Below are positions 26,286 to 40,300 of a stretch of DNA of 64,000 bases, piece after piece (within the stretch, counting starts at the first letter, position 1; each line of letters begins with the position of its first letter). Source of the DNA: Himantopus leucocephalus. Its lineage: Eukaryota > Chordata > Aves > Charadriiformes > Recurvirostridae. A model generated the notes under the pieces. That model was not told where the DNA came from. It did no database searches and saw nothing but the letters and a program-made list of their open reading frames with translations. Position numbers and translations under genes: made by a program. The stretch spans positions 97,217,224 through 97,281,223 of the forward strand of contig RSEF01000001.1 in assembly GCA_003993805.1 (NCBI GenBank), given 5' to 3'.

Positions 26286-26348
26286 TCAGAACACCGGGAT
26301 CTTGTCCCTGCGCACCACATCCAGGTCATCATCCAGGGTCAGCAGCAC
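26286..26348 (-). CDS. SIDT1: SIDT1 last coding exon
   Basis: The acceptor is CCTCAG. The exon encodes [20 protein letters not shown] and then TGA. This acidic cytosol-facing tail is one of the most conserved SIDT signatures and fixes the C-terminus. Confidence 0.96.
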   Translation of the reverse strand: MLLTLDDDLDVVRRDKIPVF

Positions 26349-29300
26349 CTGAGGAGGAAAGCAGGAGGCAGCTTCAGGTCTCACTGGCAAGCCCACAGCT
26401 GTGGAGAATGACCAGCTCCTGAAGGCATCTCATCACAGAGGGGCTGCACCTGGGCCACATCTCCAGCACGTACAGGAGTCACAACAGCAACGCACATAGA
26501 TGTGCCAGATTAACTTTGTTCCTGTAGTGCTCCCAACAAGTCACTCTGGCAGCACAGCTGACAGGTAGCTCTGCCGACAGTGCTGCAAGGACCTGAGCAG
26601 GTAATCCTGCCCCAACCGTGATGGAGATGCTGCTTCTAAACTGGTCCCTTGTCACTAGTCCCTGAAGAGCCATCCAGGAGGCAGTAGGGTGGGAATTGCT
26701 TGACCACAGCTCAGGCATTGCAAGTGGCCAGGCAGCACCTTCTCAAACAGTTTGTGCCTTGCACAGCTAAGGTTAAGGTCTCTCCCTCCACCTCCCCAGA
26801 ACACTATGCTGTGACCCCATTGCAGGGGGTCAGGCCTGAAAGGAGGTACCAAGTAGGGGAGCACAGGAGTCAACTATGGAAGTGGTGGAAAGCCCAGGAG
26901 TGAGATAAGCTCCACACCAGTGACCCAACTGCCTGGGTCAAAGGGTCGCTTTTCTGGGAGGTCCTCACAAACCCATGAGAGGGTTGGTCACACCAGCGGC
27001 CCCTCAGCTTCCCCACAACAGCCCACAGACCCACAGCCCCAGAGGAATTTGAGGCCAGGAGGGACAGGGAGCAACAAGCCAAAGGAAAAAGCATGATCCC
27101 ACTGACAAGGAGCATCCCACTGTGAAGCACATCTGGAGGCAGAGCCAAGCAGAGGTGTTGGGGCATTTCTGTGGGGTCCTGGGGCAGTCACAGCTCCATG
27201 CGGACAGACAGCGACAAGGAGGAAGAGGAGAGGGTGAGGTCATACAGCAGAGTGGAGGCTCAGCAGGACTCACCAGAAAGGAGAAGAACAAGGCAGCCGC
27301 GGAGAGGAAGTGCCAGACATCATGGTCATCGAAGAAACCCAGCAGGATGCACGGCCGGTTCTTTTCCCGGGACTCTGCTGGAGTCTCCTAGGGGAGAAGG
27401 GAGGGAGTCAGGACTTGATATCCACTCACACAGGGCCCTGGCTGGTCACACAGGACCCTCTGGAGATCGCCCTGTCTTAATGCTCCATGCGGGATCCAGG
27501 AAAAAGTGCTGTGTTGGCTGGACATGCGGTGAGAACAGGGCAGGAACGCATTGTCATACTTAGACCTGGAGATGGATCTGGGGCCACAACTCATGGATAG
27601 GGGGACCCCTCTAGTCTTCACATCAGAGGTACTACATCGCACAAGCTGCACAGCCTCCCCCAGACCACCCTGCAGCAAGCCACTCACTTCCATGGAGATG
27701 GACACAGTATCTTGTTAGGAGGCAACCAGTCAGGATTTAAGCACCTCCCAGGCCATGGAGAGGCCCCACAACCCCATGGGCCATCTGCTCCAGGGAGGAG
27801 TCTTCCATCCAGCACTGGTCAGGATTTGCCCAGTTTTGCTTTCAGGTCCTCAGCTCCTCCTCTGTGCCCTAGTGAGTGCCTCTGGATCACCTGGGTCATA
27901 AATAGTCTCTGCACAGCTGCATGCATACAGTCATTTTTGGCTCACCACAGCTTCCCATGCTCCCTTCCCAGTCTGCTAAAGGAGTTAAGCCCTTTCAGCT
28001 CACCATGAGCAACCCATGACTCTTCCCCAGATTACTTTTTGTGTAAAGTGAACAACAAGAAAGAAATATGACAAGAGACAGAGATGGACAGAAGAACAGT
28101 GAAAGGGGAACTTTACCTCCCAGCTGCTGAGGGTCTGGAAGAAGAAGTAGAGGGCGGCTGCCCACACCACTGCTGTGGCCACGATGCAGAACAGGGGGAT
28201 GGGCAGGAGCTTCTCAGAGCTGCGGAGCTGCAGACAGTGACATAGCCTCACAACATGCCCCGAGTTCTTCCCAGGGGACAGAGCCACGCATAGGGCTGAC
28301 ATGCCCGTCTGGACCATCTGCATTCCACGAAGGGCTGCCCACCCCAGGGAAAAACAGACCGCCCCCCCCAAGATGGCTACACAGCATCCTTCCCCGATAC
28401 CAAAACCTTGTCCCACCCTGAGCCCCACAAAGGCCCCTCCATAGCCCTCTGCAGCACCACAGGAACCCAGACTGCAGCCAAAAAAGAGGTCCATCCCTTC
28501 CCCTTTGGAGACAGGCACTCCATGGACAGCCACAGCTGCCTCCTTTACCTTCATGATGATGTAGAAAGCCAGATACAGCAACAGGTTACAGATAAAGATC
28601 CCCAGTATGTAGGAGGCGAAGTCTCTGGGCCGATACACTAGCCCAAAGATAGCACTGAGAGAGAGAGAGAGAGAAGAAGGGACGTCAGACAGCCTCTTTC
28701 ACTGGGGACAGGGTACATCCCCAAAGTGGCCACCATCTGCTGCTCCCCCCAGGCCACAGGGCACAGCAACACTGCCACAGCCTCCCAGTTCCCTGGAGGA
28801 AATGCACCGTTCACCTCTGCTCCCTGCTGAGAAGCAAAGCAGAGCAAACTGGGTCACGGGGAGCTGCTGAGAGCAACCAGAGACCCCGGAGGACGGGCAA
28901 GGGCTGTGGGTTGCTTCCAACCCACAGCCAAACACATCTCACTCAGTAGGAGTTGGCCCCAGATCTGCACATTTAGCAGAAGGCATGTCCCTGAGAAGCA
29001 GCTTTAGTGAAAAGCAAGAGCCTAGGGAAATGGTTTTAGGTCTCATCCAAGAGCTGATCCACGTGGTTACTGCTGAGCCGCGCTCTGTGACTGTGACTAA
29101 TGAGCGTCTGTCAAGTCTCTTGCACCTTGGCTGCACCAGAGACCCCCCAGCTATGTGGAAAGCACGTGTACAGCACAACGCAGCACCACCATGCCAGGCC
29201 AGCCCTATGCAAGCTCTCTCAGACATGAGCCATGAGACAGCACCAGCCAAAATGCTTAGGGATGCCTCATGTAGCTCTGCAGTGCTGTGCTGCACTGCAT

Positions 29301-32300
29301 CCTATGGATCTGCCTACCATTCAGCGCTCATCAGATCCAGGTCCTTGCCAAAACATGTCAGAAAGGCCACGGCACAGGACTACTGCTTAGACACTGCTGC
29401 ACGTCCCCATCACTTCAGACCACCTGTGTGTCAATACTGAATCCTGCCGCCCATGCACACGTGTATGCAAGACACCCATACCCCACTACTTACAAGGACC
29501 AGTTGACCAGGTTTCCAACAATGAGCAGCACCATCCTGTCCTGAAGAGAAGACACTGATGGTCATATGAAAGCATAAGGAAATGCAAAAATAGGCCTTTG
29601 CCTTAGAAATTCAGGATATCATGTGTGGATCGAGTCTGTCTCTGAAGTTTGCTCTATGGAAGCTTTTGCCAGATGGAAACTGCTCTGGCCCTCACATATT
29701 TGCGGAAAGTATTGCAAGAAGGAGACTAAACATCTAAAAAATGATGAGCCCAGCACTTAAGGATCAGCCTCAGGAGATTCTGCAAATCCTTTGACTGTTT
29801 CCACTGTTTTTCTAGTTAGATTCCTTCCCTTCCACTATTTTACAGAAAAATTATTGCACGGAGCAAGGATGTGCTTGAAAGAGGCAGCAGGGGAAGCTTT
29901 GGAGAGCATCCCGCACATATCCACAGAGCCTTTTTTCACTCATATCGTCATTAGCTGGGGAAGCAGCTAAGTAACTACTGCAGGCAGAAGGGTTACATCT
30001 GTGGGGCACATGCATTTATGCTTACAGCTGCTTTCATGATGTAGTTATTTCAGGACGGCCAAGCTTACTTTATGCCTGAGTGCACCAAGTTTGCTTGCAA
30101 AGCTCACTCTGACACTTACTCAGAGATGGAAGAATAATAAAAAATAATAAAAAGGATGCTCATGGATAAAAACTTCATTTGACTTCAAGCCCTAATTAAC
30201 ACTCTGTCCCAAGACGAAAGTAATCAGTAGGACACAACGTAACAGCTACCGTTTCTTATTTTTTTGCTGTCTGCCCTGAGGTGCTGTAGAAATAGCAATA
30301 GTTGTTGCTTAAGCCACAGAGCCAAAATAAGTCGCTGCCTTCCCCAGAGAGGCTGCGCTGCACAGAGCCTCATACCCATTCCTTTAAACAGATGCCCCTA
30401 GAGAGCAAGAGCAAAGGCAAATCCTATCATGCTTATATCGCCTTTGCTCTGATGTTTTATTCACCAAGCCTGAGATCAGGGGAGGTCTGAGAGAGGGGGG
30501 TAAACTGTTCCAGCAGAGATCTACACTTACCCAAACATTTTGGGGGAGGGTAAAAGAAGGTAGCAGGGAGCATTGCTTTTTCAAATAGCCACACTTCTTT
30601 CTGCTGCACATTGCCTAGGAAGTGAGCAATTGCTGAGACAGGTGCCGAGATGAGAAATCACCTACCATGTACATTGGTCGACTGCACTGCTGGATACAGT
30701 CTGTGTACAGCACCATCGCTGCCCGCCGAAATATCCCCAAGTCTGTCAAAGAAGAGGAGAAAAAGCCACAACAGCCAGCAGAGTGAGCGCCAAAATGCCT
30801 ACAGGGGAAAATGCAGATACCCACTGGCTGACAAGAGAGGACCCAGCCTGCGGATGGTCAGGGTGCCAACAGATTCATTTCTTGCCCTTTGGGAGCAGTC
30901 TGTGCTGAGTAGCAGGGCAGCCACCACAGTATGTGGATGGCATTTGACCAGAGTGATGGGTTAAAAAAAAAAAAAATCATCCCCTCGCCACTGGCACTGC
31001 CCAGAAGTCAAATAGGCCCTGACTATAGGCATAAACAGGCTGGCTTTGCAACCACATCTCTGGAGGACAGATGTGTGTCCAGGAAGGGGAAAAGCACCTT
31101 CCATGCAACAAGCGGCCAGAAGAAAGAAACAGCAGAAACTCAACCCTCAGCCCTTAGAGGGGCCTAGAGGGGCAGAGTGCACTCAAGACACCTCTGCTCT
31201 CAAAATCATTGCAGAAGCTTCACTGGAGAGCCATCAGTGGCAGTGGGGATGGACAGGCATGCATGCAAACAAACACCCCTCTTCAACAAATGTGGAGCTT
31301 GAAAAGGCTCCTGTGCCAAGATCAGAGCTCTCCTGTGCTATAGAACCCCTTCCTACCAAGGAAGGGGACTGGCAGTGCTGGCAGCAAACTGACTTCACTT
31401 CTCAATAACCAACCCCAGGTGGCACAGGAGCCTGCCTCCCCACACACATCCATGCATCCCCAGCTACTATACTGCTGCTCTATCAGTTCAACAGAGAAAA
31501 ACGAGAGCTGCTGACAGTTACCTGAGTCAGGGCCATCTGAGGCAGACAGAAGCAGAAGAGGAAGGAGAAATACATTTGTAAGCAGAGCACAAGAGCCAGG
31601 TTCCCCACCAGACTCTCTCCCCCCTCACCCCATGACAGGGTTTTATGTAGCTCACTGCTCTGAGCACAGCTCTAGGGAGAGCTGTAGCTGAAGGGCAGGC
31701 TCCCTCAGAGCCCAGGTCTTCTGCCATCACAGAGCAGCCAGGTCCTGCTGACTCCCATGCGTCTGGGAAGCAGCAGCACAAGGACTTCAGAGGCCAGGAA
31801 GAGCAGCAGATGGATGAGAGGACAGGATAACCCAGAACACAAGCACAGGCCACGGGACTGTGCTCACAGATGTGCTGCATAGGTGATTCATGCAGGTAAG
31901 GACAGAAGGCACCTGCACACCTTAGAACAAGATGGTTCAGTCACAGCACTTACCGATCTTGAAGCGGCCCATGTAGTAGATCTGGGTGCTGAGAGCCAGT
32001 GAGGCCAAAACATGGATCATTGAGAAAATAACCCAAAACCACATGTCATTTTTCCCAAACACCTGAAAGCAAAGACATATTAAAAGAAAACTGAGACCTG
32101 TTATCAGCAGGCTAATCCTGTCCTATACCACCATGGGCATTAGACAACCTCACTGAACATGGAAGAGAAACCCCTGAATTTTTCAACCTGAAAACAGATC
32201 TATGAATGCAGAAAGTCCAGAGAAGCAAAAGGAGCTCAGCATTCTGGAGAGGAAACCATTCTTTCTGACTGCCCCTTCAGACAAGGATGGCAGCTTGGAA

Positions 32301-34349
32301 CGACAGCAGCTGGACTAGGGAGCAGAAATGCAGGGAGTCCCCATGCCAGGAAAGCACTCTCTGCAGAGCCGGGCAGCAGCTGCCTGGCCAGGAACTGGAT
32401 TTTTACAAAGGCAGTCAGGGAACCAACAGTTACTTTAACAAGCGCGCTGTAGTAGACCAAAAAGGACAAAACTGCTCTGCAGGCAATTGCTCCTATTGTG
32501 CACTTTCACTTTATTTAAGGACTGGAAGTGACCTACAAATGCAGGTTAAAGCTATGTTAAAACCTTAATTTTTCAGTTATACATTAAGGAGTCCAGAAAC
32601 TCTGATTTGTCATCAGGCTGTGACCACACACTCCCCTCCCCTGAGGCACAGCACTTGCCTGAACTTTTTCTTTTGTGTGGGGAAAAAAAAGCCAACCAAA
32701 AAGCAAGCAGAAAAGCCACCTCTACATGAATGGAACAAGGGAGACATGCAGCTTATAAGCTCCACTGAACAGCTTCAAAGCATCCCACAATAAAAGATAC
32801 AGCATCCCATAATAAAACCCCAGTGTTTTGAACCTGGGTGTGCAGATTTACCACAGCTATCAAGAGATTATTGGAAAGTCCCAAGTTCACCAGCTGCTCC
32901 TGCATGCCTTATCTCACAGTATCCTACCCAGAGACCTTTGCAGAATCAATTGTTATTCTGCATTATGTGTGGTAGTGAGGGGCTGACAGCCCACTGGGAT
33001 CTAGCTGCCAATTCAGAGGAAGAATTCAATGGATTTTGCCTGGTTACTGCTGAATGAAGAGCAGTCCTTCAAAAGAAGAGAAGCAGAGACCTCCAAGATA
33101 AAGCACAGGCTGGGGAGTCAGGCAAGTCCAGCTCAGTGCGTGCGATTCTAGGAGCAAACAGGCAAAGCCCTGTACCAGCCTGACCTATCAGTGACTACTG
33201 CTGCACAAGAGCAACTCTGGTGACCCCTTCTGTTCCAGTGCCCTTCTATAGGCAGGTACTCCAGAAACTTGCCTGGGAGCCCCCGAGCCACTATTCTAGC
33301 CCTACACCTCTCCACAGACAGGAAGGCCAACTGCAGGAGCTGTGCCCAGCAACACAGAGTTTTCCAAAGGGGAGAAAGAGGCACAAGCAATTAGGTAGAG
33401 GACACTTGTCTTGGAAGCTCAGCCAGCCTCATCCCCCTCCTCCAAGGTGAGCCACCCCACAGGAGACCAGCTGCACACTTAGACACAGACACCTGGGTGC
33501 ATAGATTTCTCCTCTTGACAAGGAGAGCACGTAGTGAGCAAAGCCCAAAAAGGAGCCCACCTAGAGAAAACTGCTCTGCTCTGCCCTTCCCTGCAAGCCC
33601 AGGGGAAGGGAGGAGGAAAACCCAAGAGTACTGGGAATGCAAATGCCAGCAGCTGCTTAACACACTCTTATCCTACCCTGCTGCTCTCCCCAGTCATTTG
33701 CCCACTTAAGCTATGTTCCCAGTTATGTTTCCATCTCCTTCCCAGAGAAGCAGGTAGCCAAGAGGGAGCCATACCACTCCAAGGACGGCCAGACAGATGA
33801 CGACAGCAAACGAGGCATAGGCAGAATAGGCGCTGGCATTGATGTCTGGGTGTCGGGTCTGGTAGAGCTTGAGCATGCACAGTCCTGCGATCATGTACAT
33901 GAAGGAGGTGTCTGCGGAGGGAGCACAACAGAAACGGTGAAAACAGGTACTGCCAGTAGGCTGAGAAAGCTGCTCCGAGTGCATATGAAGAAGTGCAGCA
34001 GCTGGGCCAAAAACAAGGCTGGCAGGCACAGATCCCTGATGCTGCACTACGTTGTACAGCACTTCGTGCTTTGCCATCTTGCAGCACATCTACCATGCTC
34101 TGGGGCAACAAAAACCCAAGGGGCTCAGAAAAGTGCTCAACACAGTGCAGCACAGAAACAGGCAGAGAATCACAAAATGGTTGAGGTTAGAAGGGACCTC
34201 TGGAGGTTGTCTGGTCTAACACCCCCTGATCAGGCAGGCTCAGCTATCAGAGGGTTGTTCAGGACCATGTCCAGTCAGGCTTTGAATATCTCCACAGAAG
34301 GAGACTTCACAACCTCTCTGGGCAACCTGTTCAGTATTTGACCTCCCTC

Positions 34350-34396
<47 letters not shown>

Positions 34397-37300
34397 CNAA
34401 AAAATTCTTTTCCTGTGTTCATATGGAGCCCCAAGGTCTCGAGAGGAGGCTGAAGTGTGTTAGTCCACAGCATCCAAATCCTCACTGCCTCCTGACTGAG
34501 CCATGGAACAGGCAGACTCCAGGGAGGTTTGCAGGGGTAGAGGGATGGGAAATGCGAGCAACTCAGCAGGAGACAGAACATGGCAAATCCTACCTCCAGC
34601 TCAAAATGAGAAAGGCAACTCAGCTTACCAAACTGAAAATTGGAGTAATTAGGGCAGACATGGTAACAGGCACTGAGCACCCCTTCCATCATCAGAGCAA
34701 TACCCATAGCGTAAAAGAGACCAAAATGCTTTGGGATCCCATAGTCCTGGAAGAGAGCAGAGCTGTATAGTAAGTACACTCACTGCCCTGATGACAAGTG
34801 AGCTTCCATTCTCCATCACTTCATCCCTCCTCACTCCTACACATGTCCTTCAGTCACCACTGTGGATCTGGCTGAGATCTCATCTGAAAATCCATAAGCA
34901 GTGGACCCTTAAAACTGCTAAGGCCTTGACTTGCTACGAAGGCAGTGCAAACAGAGCTGTCTCCAGAAACCACCAGCACCACTGCCCACAGGGCTGCAGA
35001 TTTCCTCCATCCTCTCACAGGAGATACTGAAGAGACTGCAGAGGCTCTGGCTACAAGCAGCTCTGCATCAGAGCTAGAGGCAACCAAATTCTTCTGGGTT
35101 ATCATAGGTAGCTCTATTCCCTCTTGTTAACAAGAGTGCCAAGAAGGAACTCTTGATTGACAAATCAAACTTTGCTATAAACAAAAGCATCTCAGGACGC
35201 TCCTACTTTCCACACACCAGCACCCCCCCTCCCCCCAAAAAGAGGTTTCAGCAACAAACATTCACAGAGCAGGATACTAATTACCAGGCTGTGCTTTTCA
35301 CAAGCCCCATTACAAACTTATGTCTAGCTCTTTGTCCACAGGAAGCTCCTTCTATCCTTTCTAGAAAGCAGATGCTTCTTCTTACTGCCTGTTTCCTCAT
35401 AACATGGGTCAAGGTAGGGATCCAGACATGCTCCCACCCAGCTCATGCATCCCAATTCCTCCACAGTGAGCACTGGAAGAAAAGCCACAGCCAAAGGATT
35501 CATGCCTCTACTCATCTCCCTGTCTTTGCAAGCCCAGGCTGGGTATGCAAGAACATGTGTCCCGCCTACATCCTTTTTCAGGGGAGGAAAAGATGGAAGA
35601 TTCGATCCTCTGGCATGGAAGGCAAATGGAAACCCACTGTGTATCACTCTGGTTTTCAAATTCTTCTTGTCCTTCCCTCCCCTCCACTCGGCCCCATGCA
35701 ACCAAGTTTCCTACCAGGGTATAGACATCTTTCATTTCCATGGCCCGACGGTGGAGAATGTCTCTGCGCAAGACAATAAGGAGGAAGAGAAAGCCCAGCA
35801 GCATGTGGCCCACATTGCTGAGGATGTTGTTGAAGGCACTGCAGGGAAAAATGTTTAAGACAAGGACAACACAGCAGGAGACTGAATCATGGGCCACAAT
35901 AAGCTGAATCCAGTTTACGCCCTCCCCATGCCCCCCATCCTCCACCTTGGCAGCTGCCAAACATCTGCCAGTTTTACACCCTAGATGACAATTTCAGATT
36001 AAGTAGTTCACCTGCCCCAGTGGATTTAACAATTCCTCTGCAAGATTCCCAACTCCGGGCTTTCTTTGTACTCCCATTTTAGTTCAGAAAAATGCTACAC
36101 TGAAAAGACTAATTTGAACTTCTTTGCAGAGCTGCTGCTCCTTTGATACACGTGAAAGCGTCCAAAAGAGCATGGGAGCCCTTCCTTGCTGCGTAGTAGG
36201 TTTGCTGGAGGAACAGCAGTACCATAAGTGCCTGGGTGATGTGTCTCACTGCAACAGAAAGCCACTACTGAGCAAAACAGAGAGCTCAGAGTCCTAAACT
36301 CTCAGTGGTATTATCAACAGTTACTCTGAGCCTGGCAAGGATAAAATCCTGACCTGGGCACAGCATGAACACTCAGGAGGCATGAGACAATAATGCAGTG
36401 ACTGCAGAGCTCACTCACCTCAGCACCCCAAGGGGATGAGCGCACAGAAAGTTGTAGTAGCAGATGTCCTGATTGCCCGTCACGTTCACTACCTGGGCAG
36501 AGAGGAGGTGGGAGACCTGATATTAGCAAATCCTCTCAGTTCTGAGGGGTTTGCTGCATACAAACACTGCATGTACGCAAGGTGTACCAGGACACAGCCT
36601 AACTCTAGCACTGACACAGGGGAGTACTGACATCTGGAAGTGAAGCTTTTAGGTGGGGGACAAGATGTTGCCACAGGCCACAAACCTGACAACAGTCTTC
36701 AGAAGAAACACATTGTGCGCTCTCAACCTCACCACTAATGGATCTGCTTGAAGATATCTGAATAACAGCAGGATAGCAAGGATGGGGCAGGGAGAAGGGA
36801 GGAGAAATCACTCATATCACTCTAAACCCTACTTGCTTTCAGTTGTCTTTTAGAGACAACAGCAGATTCCTCCTGCCTCTAAAACGAAACAGGCCCCAAA
36901 TGAGACATCAGATGAAGAGGCAAACAGCTGCACTCCTGCTTCCCAAGCAAAAATAGCAGAACTGCAAGCTCAGCGAGCCGAGCCAATCCAGCAGCAATAC
37001 TCAGCACATGCTGCAGAGAGAGCAGCTAAAGTAATCTGCGCCTCAGACAGAGCAGAATTCCTGGGTGATCCGGGTTTCACTGCGACTGTCATCCTTACAC
37101 CATGCAACCACAGAGCACATTTAAAGGCAAGAGGACCCAAGCATGGTGGACAGCCACACAGAGCCCAACGCACCGTCTGGTAAGTGATGACGAGCTGGAT
37201 GACCGGCAGGGCATAAAACACTGCAATGGTGATGATGTTCCTGCAGAGAGGAGACAGTAGCAGCAGTTACACATTACACACACCAAAACAATCGGTGCCA

Positions 37301-40300
37301 ACCCAGGACAGAGCCCCACGGTGTTTGTGGAAGAATGTGTACACCTCAATGCCTAAGAGCACAGACCCTGGTCTCCCAGCTGGACCTTTATACCTCTGGT
37401 TATGATCTCCTGAAGTAGAAGAATAAACGTGCTAATGCAAACAGGAAGCAAATGCTAAGGGCACAAGAAAAGACAGGATGTGGACCACAAGCTCATGTGT
37501 TTGATTGCAAACTTCTCCCCTTCCCCACTATGTTCCAGCACACTGGTTGTTACCATAATTTGAAGCGATTATGCAAACCAGAATCCATTGCCAGGATCTT
37601 GTGTGCACTGGTTCACAAGTGTCCTTATTTGAGGTATGTGGGATCTGCAGTTACTAATTGGAACAGGGTATGAATGTGTAACAGGATGGCTCAAAGAATA
37701 TCCTCGGGTCTAAAGTGTGGTTCAGAAGATGGGCATGTGGACAGACTCCACAATAAGAGACTAGGTCCAGAGCTTGGGCCTTACCAGTTTGTCTTCTCCT
37801 TACCAGAAATAGATTTTGTATTTTTTGCTGACAATTCTTCGGTCCTTCCTGGACAAGTCTGATAGATAGAGGAACACCTAAAACATTAGTGGGTGGGAAA
37901 AGGGGAAAGAAAACAGAAAAGAACTAATGAAGACTACAGAAGCCAGTAGATCTTGACGTATTTAGACAATAGGCAGCTTGGTGCTATTTGGACCATTTTT
38001 TACACAGCAAGCTCGTTGTGTCCCTTGATTCTTTGGGAATGAGTTCTGCAAAACCCTCTGATCTTCAGGAATGGCTCTGACCACATGGAGCGGTGTGGGG
38101 TGACAAAAGGAGGCAGTTTGAGAGCTGCTACCTTAAAGCCCCTCTGTACACCCACTGCAGTCACACTACTCGTAACCAGATAACTACCTGCTATTGTACA
38201 TTATTTTCTCCCTATGCTGTCCCACCCCCTTGGACTTTCTGAAACACTCTGGTCTTCTCCTTCCTTTTGAGAAAGTCCCAAATACGTTCTGATTTTCCAT
38301 ATTAAAATCGCTCATTTCAGCAGCACACTTAGCACAGCAGGAAAACTTTCTAGACTCTGAAAAAGCACTAAGAAGCACATTTAGCTTTATTAGATTAAAT
38401 CCACCTAAAAGGGAAGTGGAAACCTAAAAACCCTGGTAAGTGACTAGTGCTGGTCCTGGCCCAGATGTGTCCATGGCCCAGCACCATGGCCACAGCTGCA
38501 AGGCCAGCCGTACCTTAGTGCGGATAACGTTCTTATCACTTTCAATTTCTGGCATGGTGTCAAAGTCACTCTCCTCCTCCACAGAGCTGTCTGTGTCAGA
38601 ACCAGCTGGTGGCCTGCGCTCAGGGGAAGACAACTGACGTCCACCACTGGAGCTTGACTCGTCTGGAGCAGAGCGGGGAGAAGGAAACAGGCAGGGTAAA
38701 GGCTAAACCCCTCTATGCACAGCAACAAGAAAGCTGCCCCAGATATCAGCTGCAACCTGCTGGAACAAGTTGATATGGCCATTTCAGGGAACAAGTTTTT
38801 TCATGATCACAAATCTTCCTAAAAGTCTCAGATATCAGCTAAGAGCACTTTCAAGGACTGTATTCCACCCTCTGCAGCATTTTGGCTTTTCCCCTGCTTT
38901 TATTCTATTACTTTTCATCTCTAACATTTTCTACTCTTTACCAGCCTGAGATCTGAAATCTGGAAGTCTGAGACAAGCCAGAAAGCTCTAGTGAAAGCAG
39001 CAGACTGTTCAGGGGTCAGAAACAGGCTGACCTAGTTAATCTCCAGATTTTACATAAGCCTTATATATAAGCTTTTCTAAAAATATTGTAGAACAAAAGA
39101 CAAAGAGGAAGAAAATCAATTTTTCAAAGCAGGCAGAGCATCAGCTTTGCTCCCATTGCATGCACAGTATTGGTCACCTGCAGGTCAGCAGTTCCTGCCT
39201 GCACTTCCCACAGGCTGGCCAAGCTCCCAGCCAGCCCACTGCCCATACCAGCATGAACACAAGCTTCTTCCTCATTTCCCAGATGCTTTTAAAGCATTTC
39301 TTTGGGAACTGGAAAGAGGAGTAGGGTGGTGCTGAAGCCCTCAACTCTATTCCAAGACTTAAATCCTCCTGACTTTTTCCCAAACTTCATGAAATATCAG
39401 TTCTGTGTTTCTTTGTCAGGCATTCAGACATCACACCTTCACAGTCCAACAACTGGGTAACATCTGGAGCGTCAGGGCTGTCTTTACACCACAGTGAGCA
39501 AATGCATCCTGAGCTGGGGCCAAAAGTTACACAGAGCTACTCTCCTTTCTCATCTGAGCAGCTGCCTCAGACTGCCCTGGACCTACACCACCTCACCCCT
39601 AGGTGTCAAATTCAAGGATTATGCCAAAAAGTCCCCAGTGCTGAGCTATTCAATAGCAATTTCTCCACAGGAGGAAAATTATTCATAATAAATACTCTGG
39701 CAAATGAAGGCATTTCCCATCATCTCAGATTAGCAGGATTCTTGAGAGGTTTTTTTCCTCCTCTGCTGCCAGGGCATGGTTCACCCATTGACAGCATGAC
39801 ATTATTTTTCTCCTAACAAAACCTCTGGACTGCAAAAAGCTCTGATTCTGTCTTGCCTTGTGGCACACAACTCTTCAACCTTCCAGTGAAAGGCATGCTT
39901 TGATCTAAAGGCAGGCTTGATGAGCTAATAAGAGACTCCTAGAAGCTTGGTTGAAAGGGACCGTTGTCAGTCCCTAATCAACCTCTTGCCTGAAGTAGCA
40001 TTGTCACCAACACTTATCAGGCAACTGTGTCTTTGTCTATCTGAGATGAACATTTTCAATGACAGAGTCTCTCTGAGCAACTCTTCCAGACATTTGCCAC
40101 CTTTTTGATATAGATGTTTTGCCCTAAAGTCCAACATGAACCTCCCAAGCGGCTTTTTTTTTTTTTTTTCAAGTAGTTGCAAGCTGCTCCTAAAGCAGTT
40201 TGCAGCTATATTCTGTTCTGGCTTTAAAGCACCTTAAAGTGCCTTCCCCTGCCCCAGACAGAACCCTCCCCATGACCCCAGTTCCAGAAGATACTGTACC

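Larger units (their letters stand above)
33912..34628 (-). other. SIDT1 intron with CR1 insertion
   Basis: Intron of 0.7 kb. Its middle is occupied by a CR1 fragment with an extreme A homopolymer. Confidence 0.85.

Noticed and set aside
23265..27300. Many open frames of 60-160 residues on both strands in the GC-richer intergenic and 3' part
   Set aside because: They overlap one another on both strands and have no family resemblance or splice sites. They are explained by higher GC content lowering stop frequency.
28000..28638. Single long - strand open frame of 212 residues read as one small membrane protein gene
   Set aside because: It is two SIDT1 exons joined by an intron that happens to lack stops. 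Splice sites and the known protein separate them.
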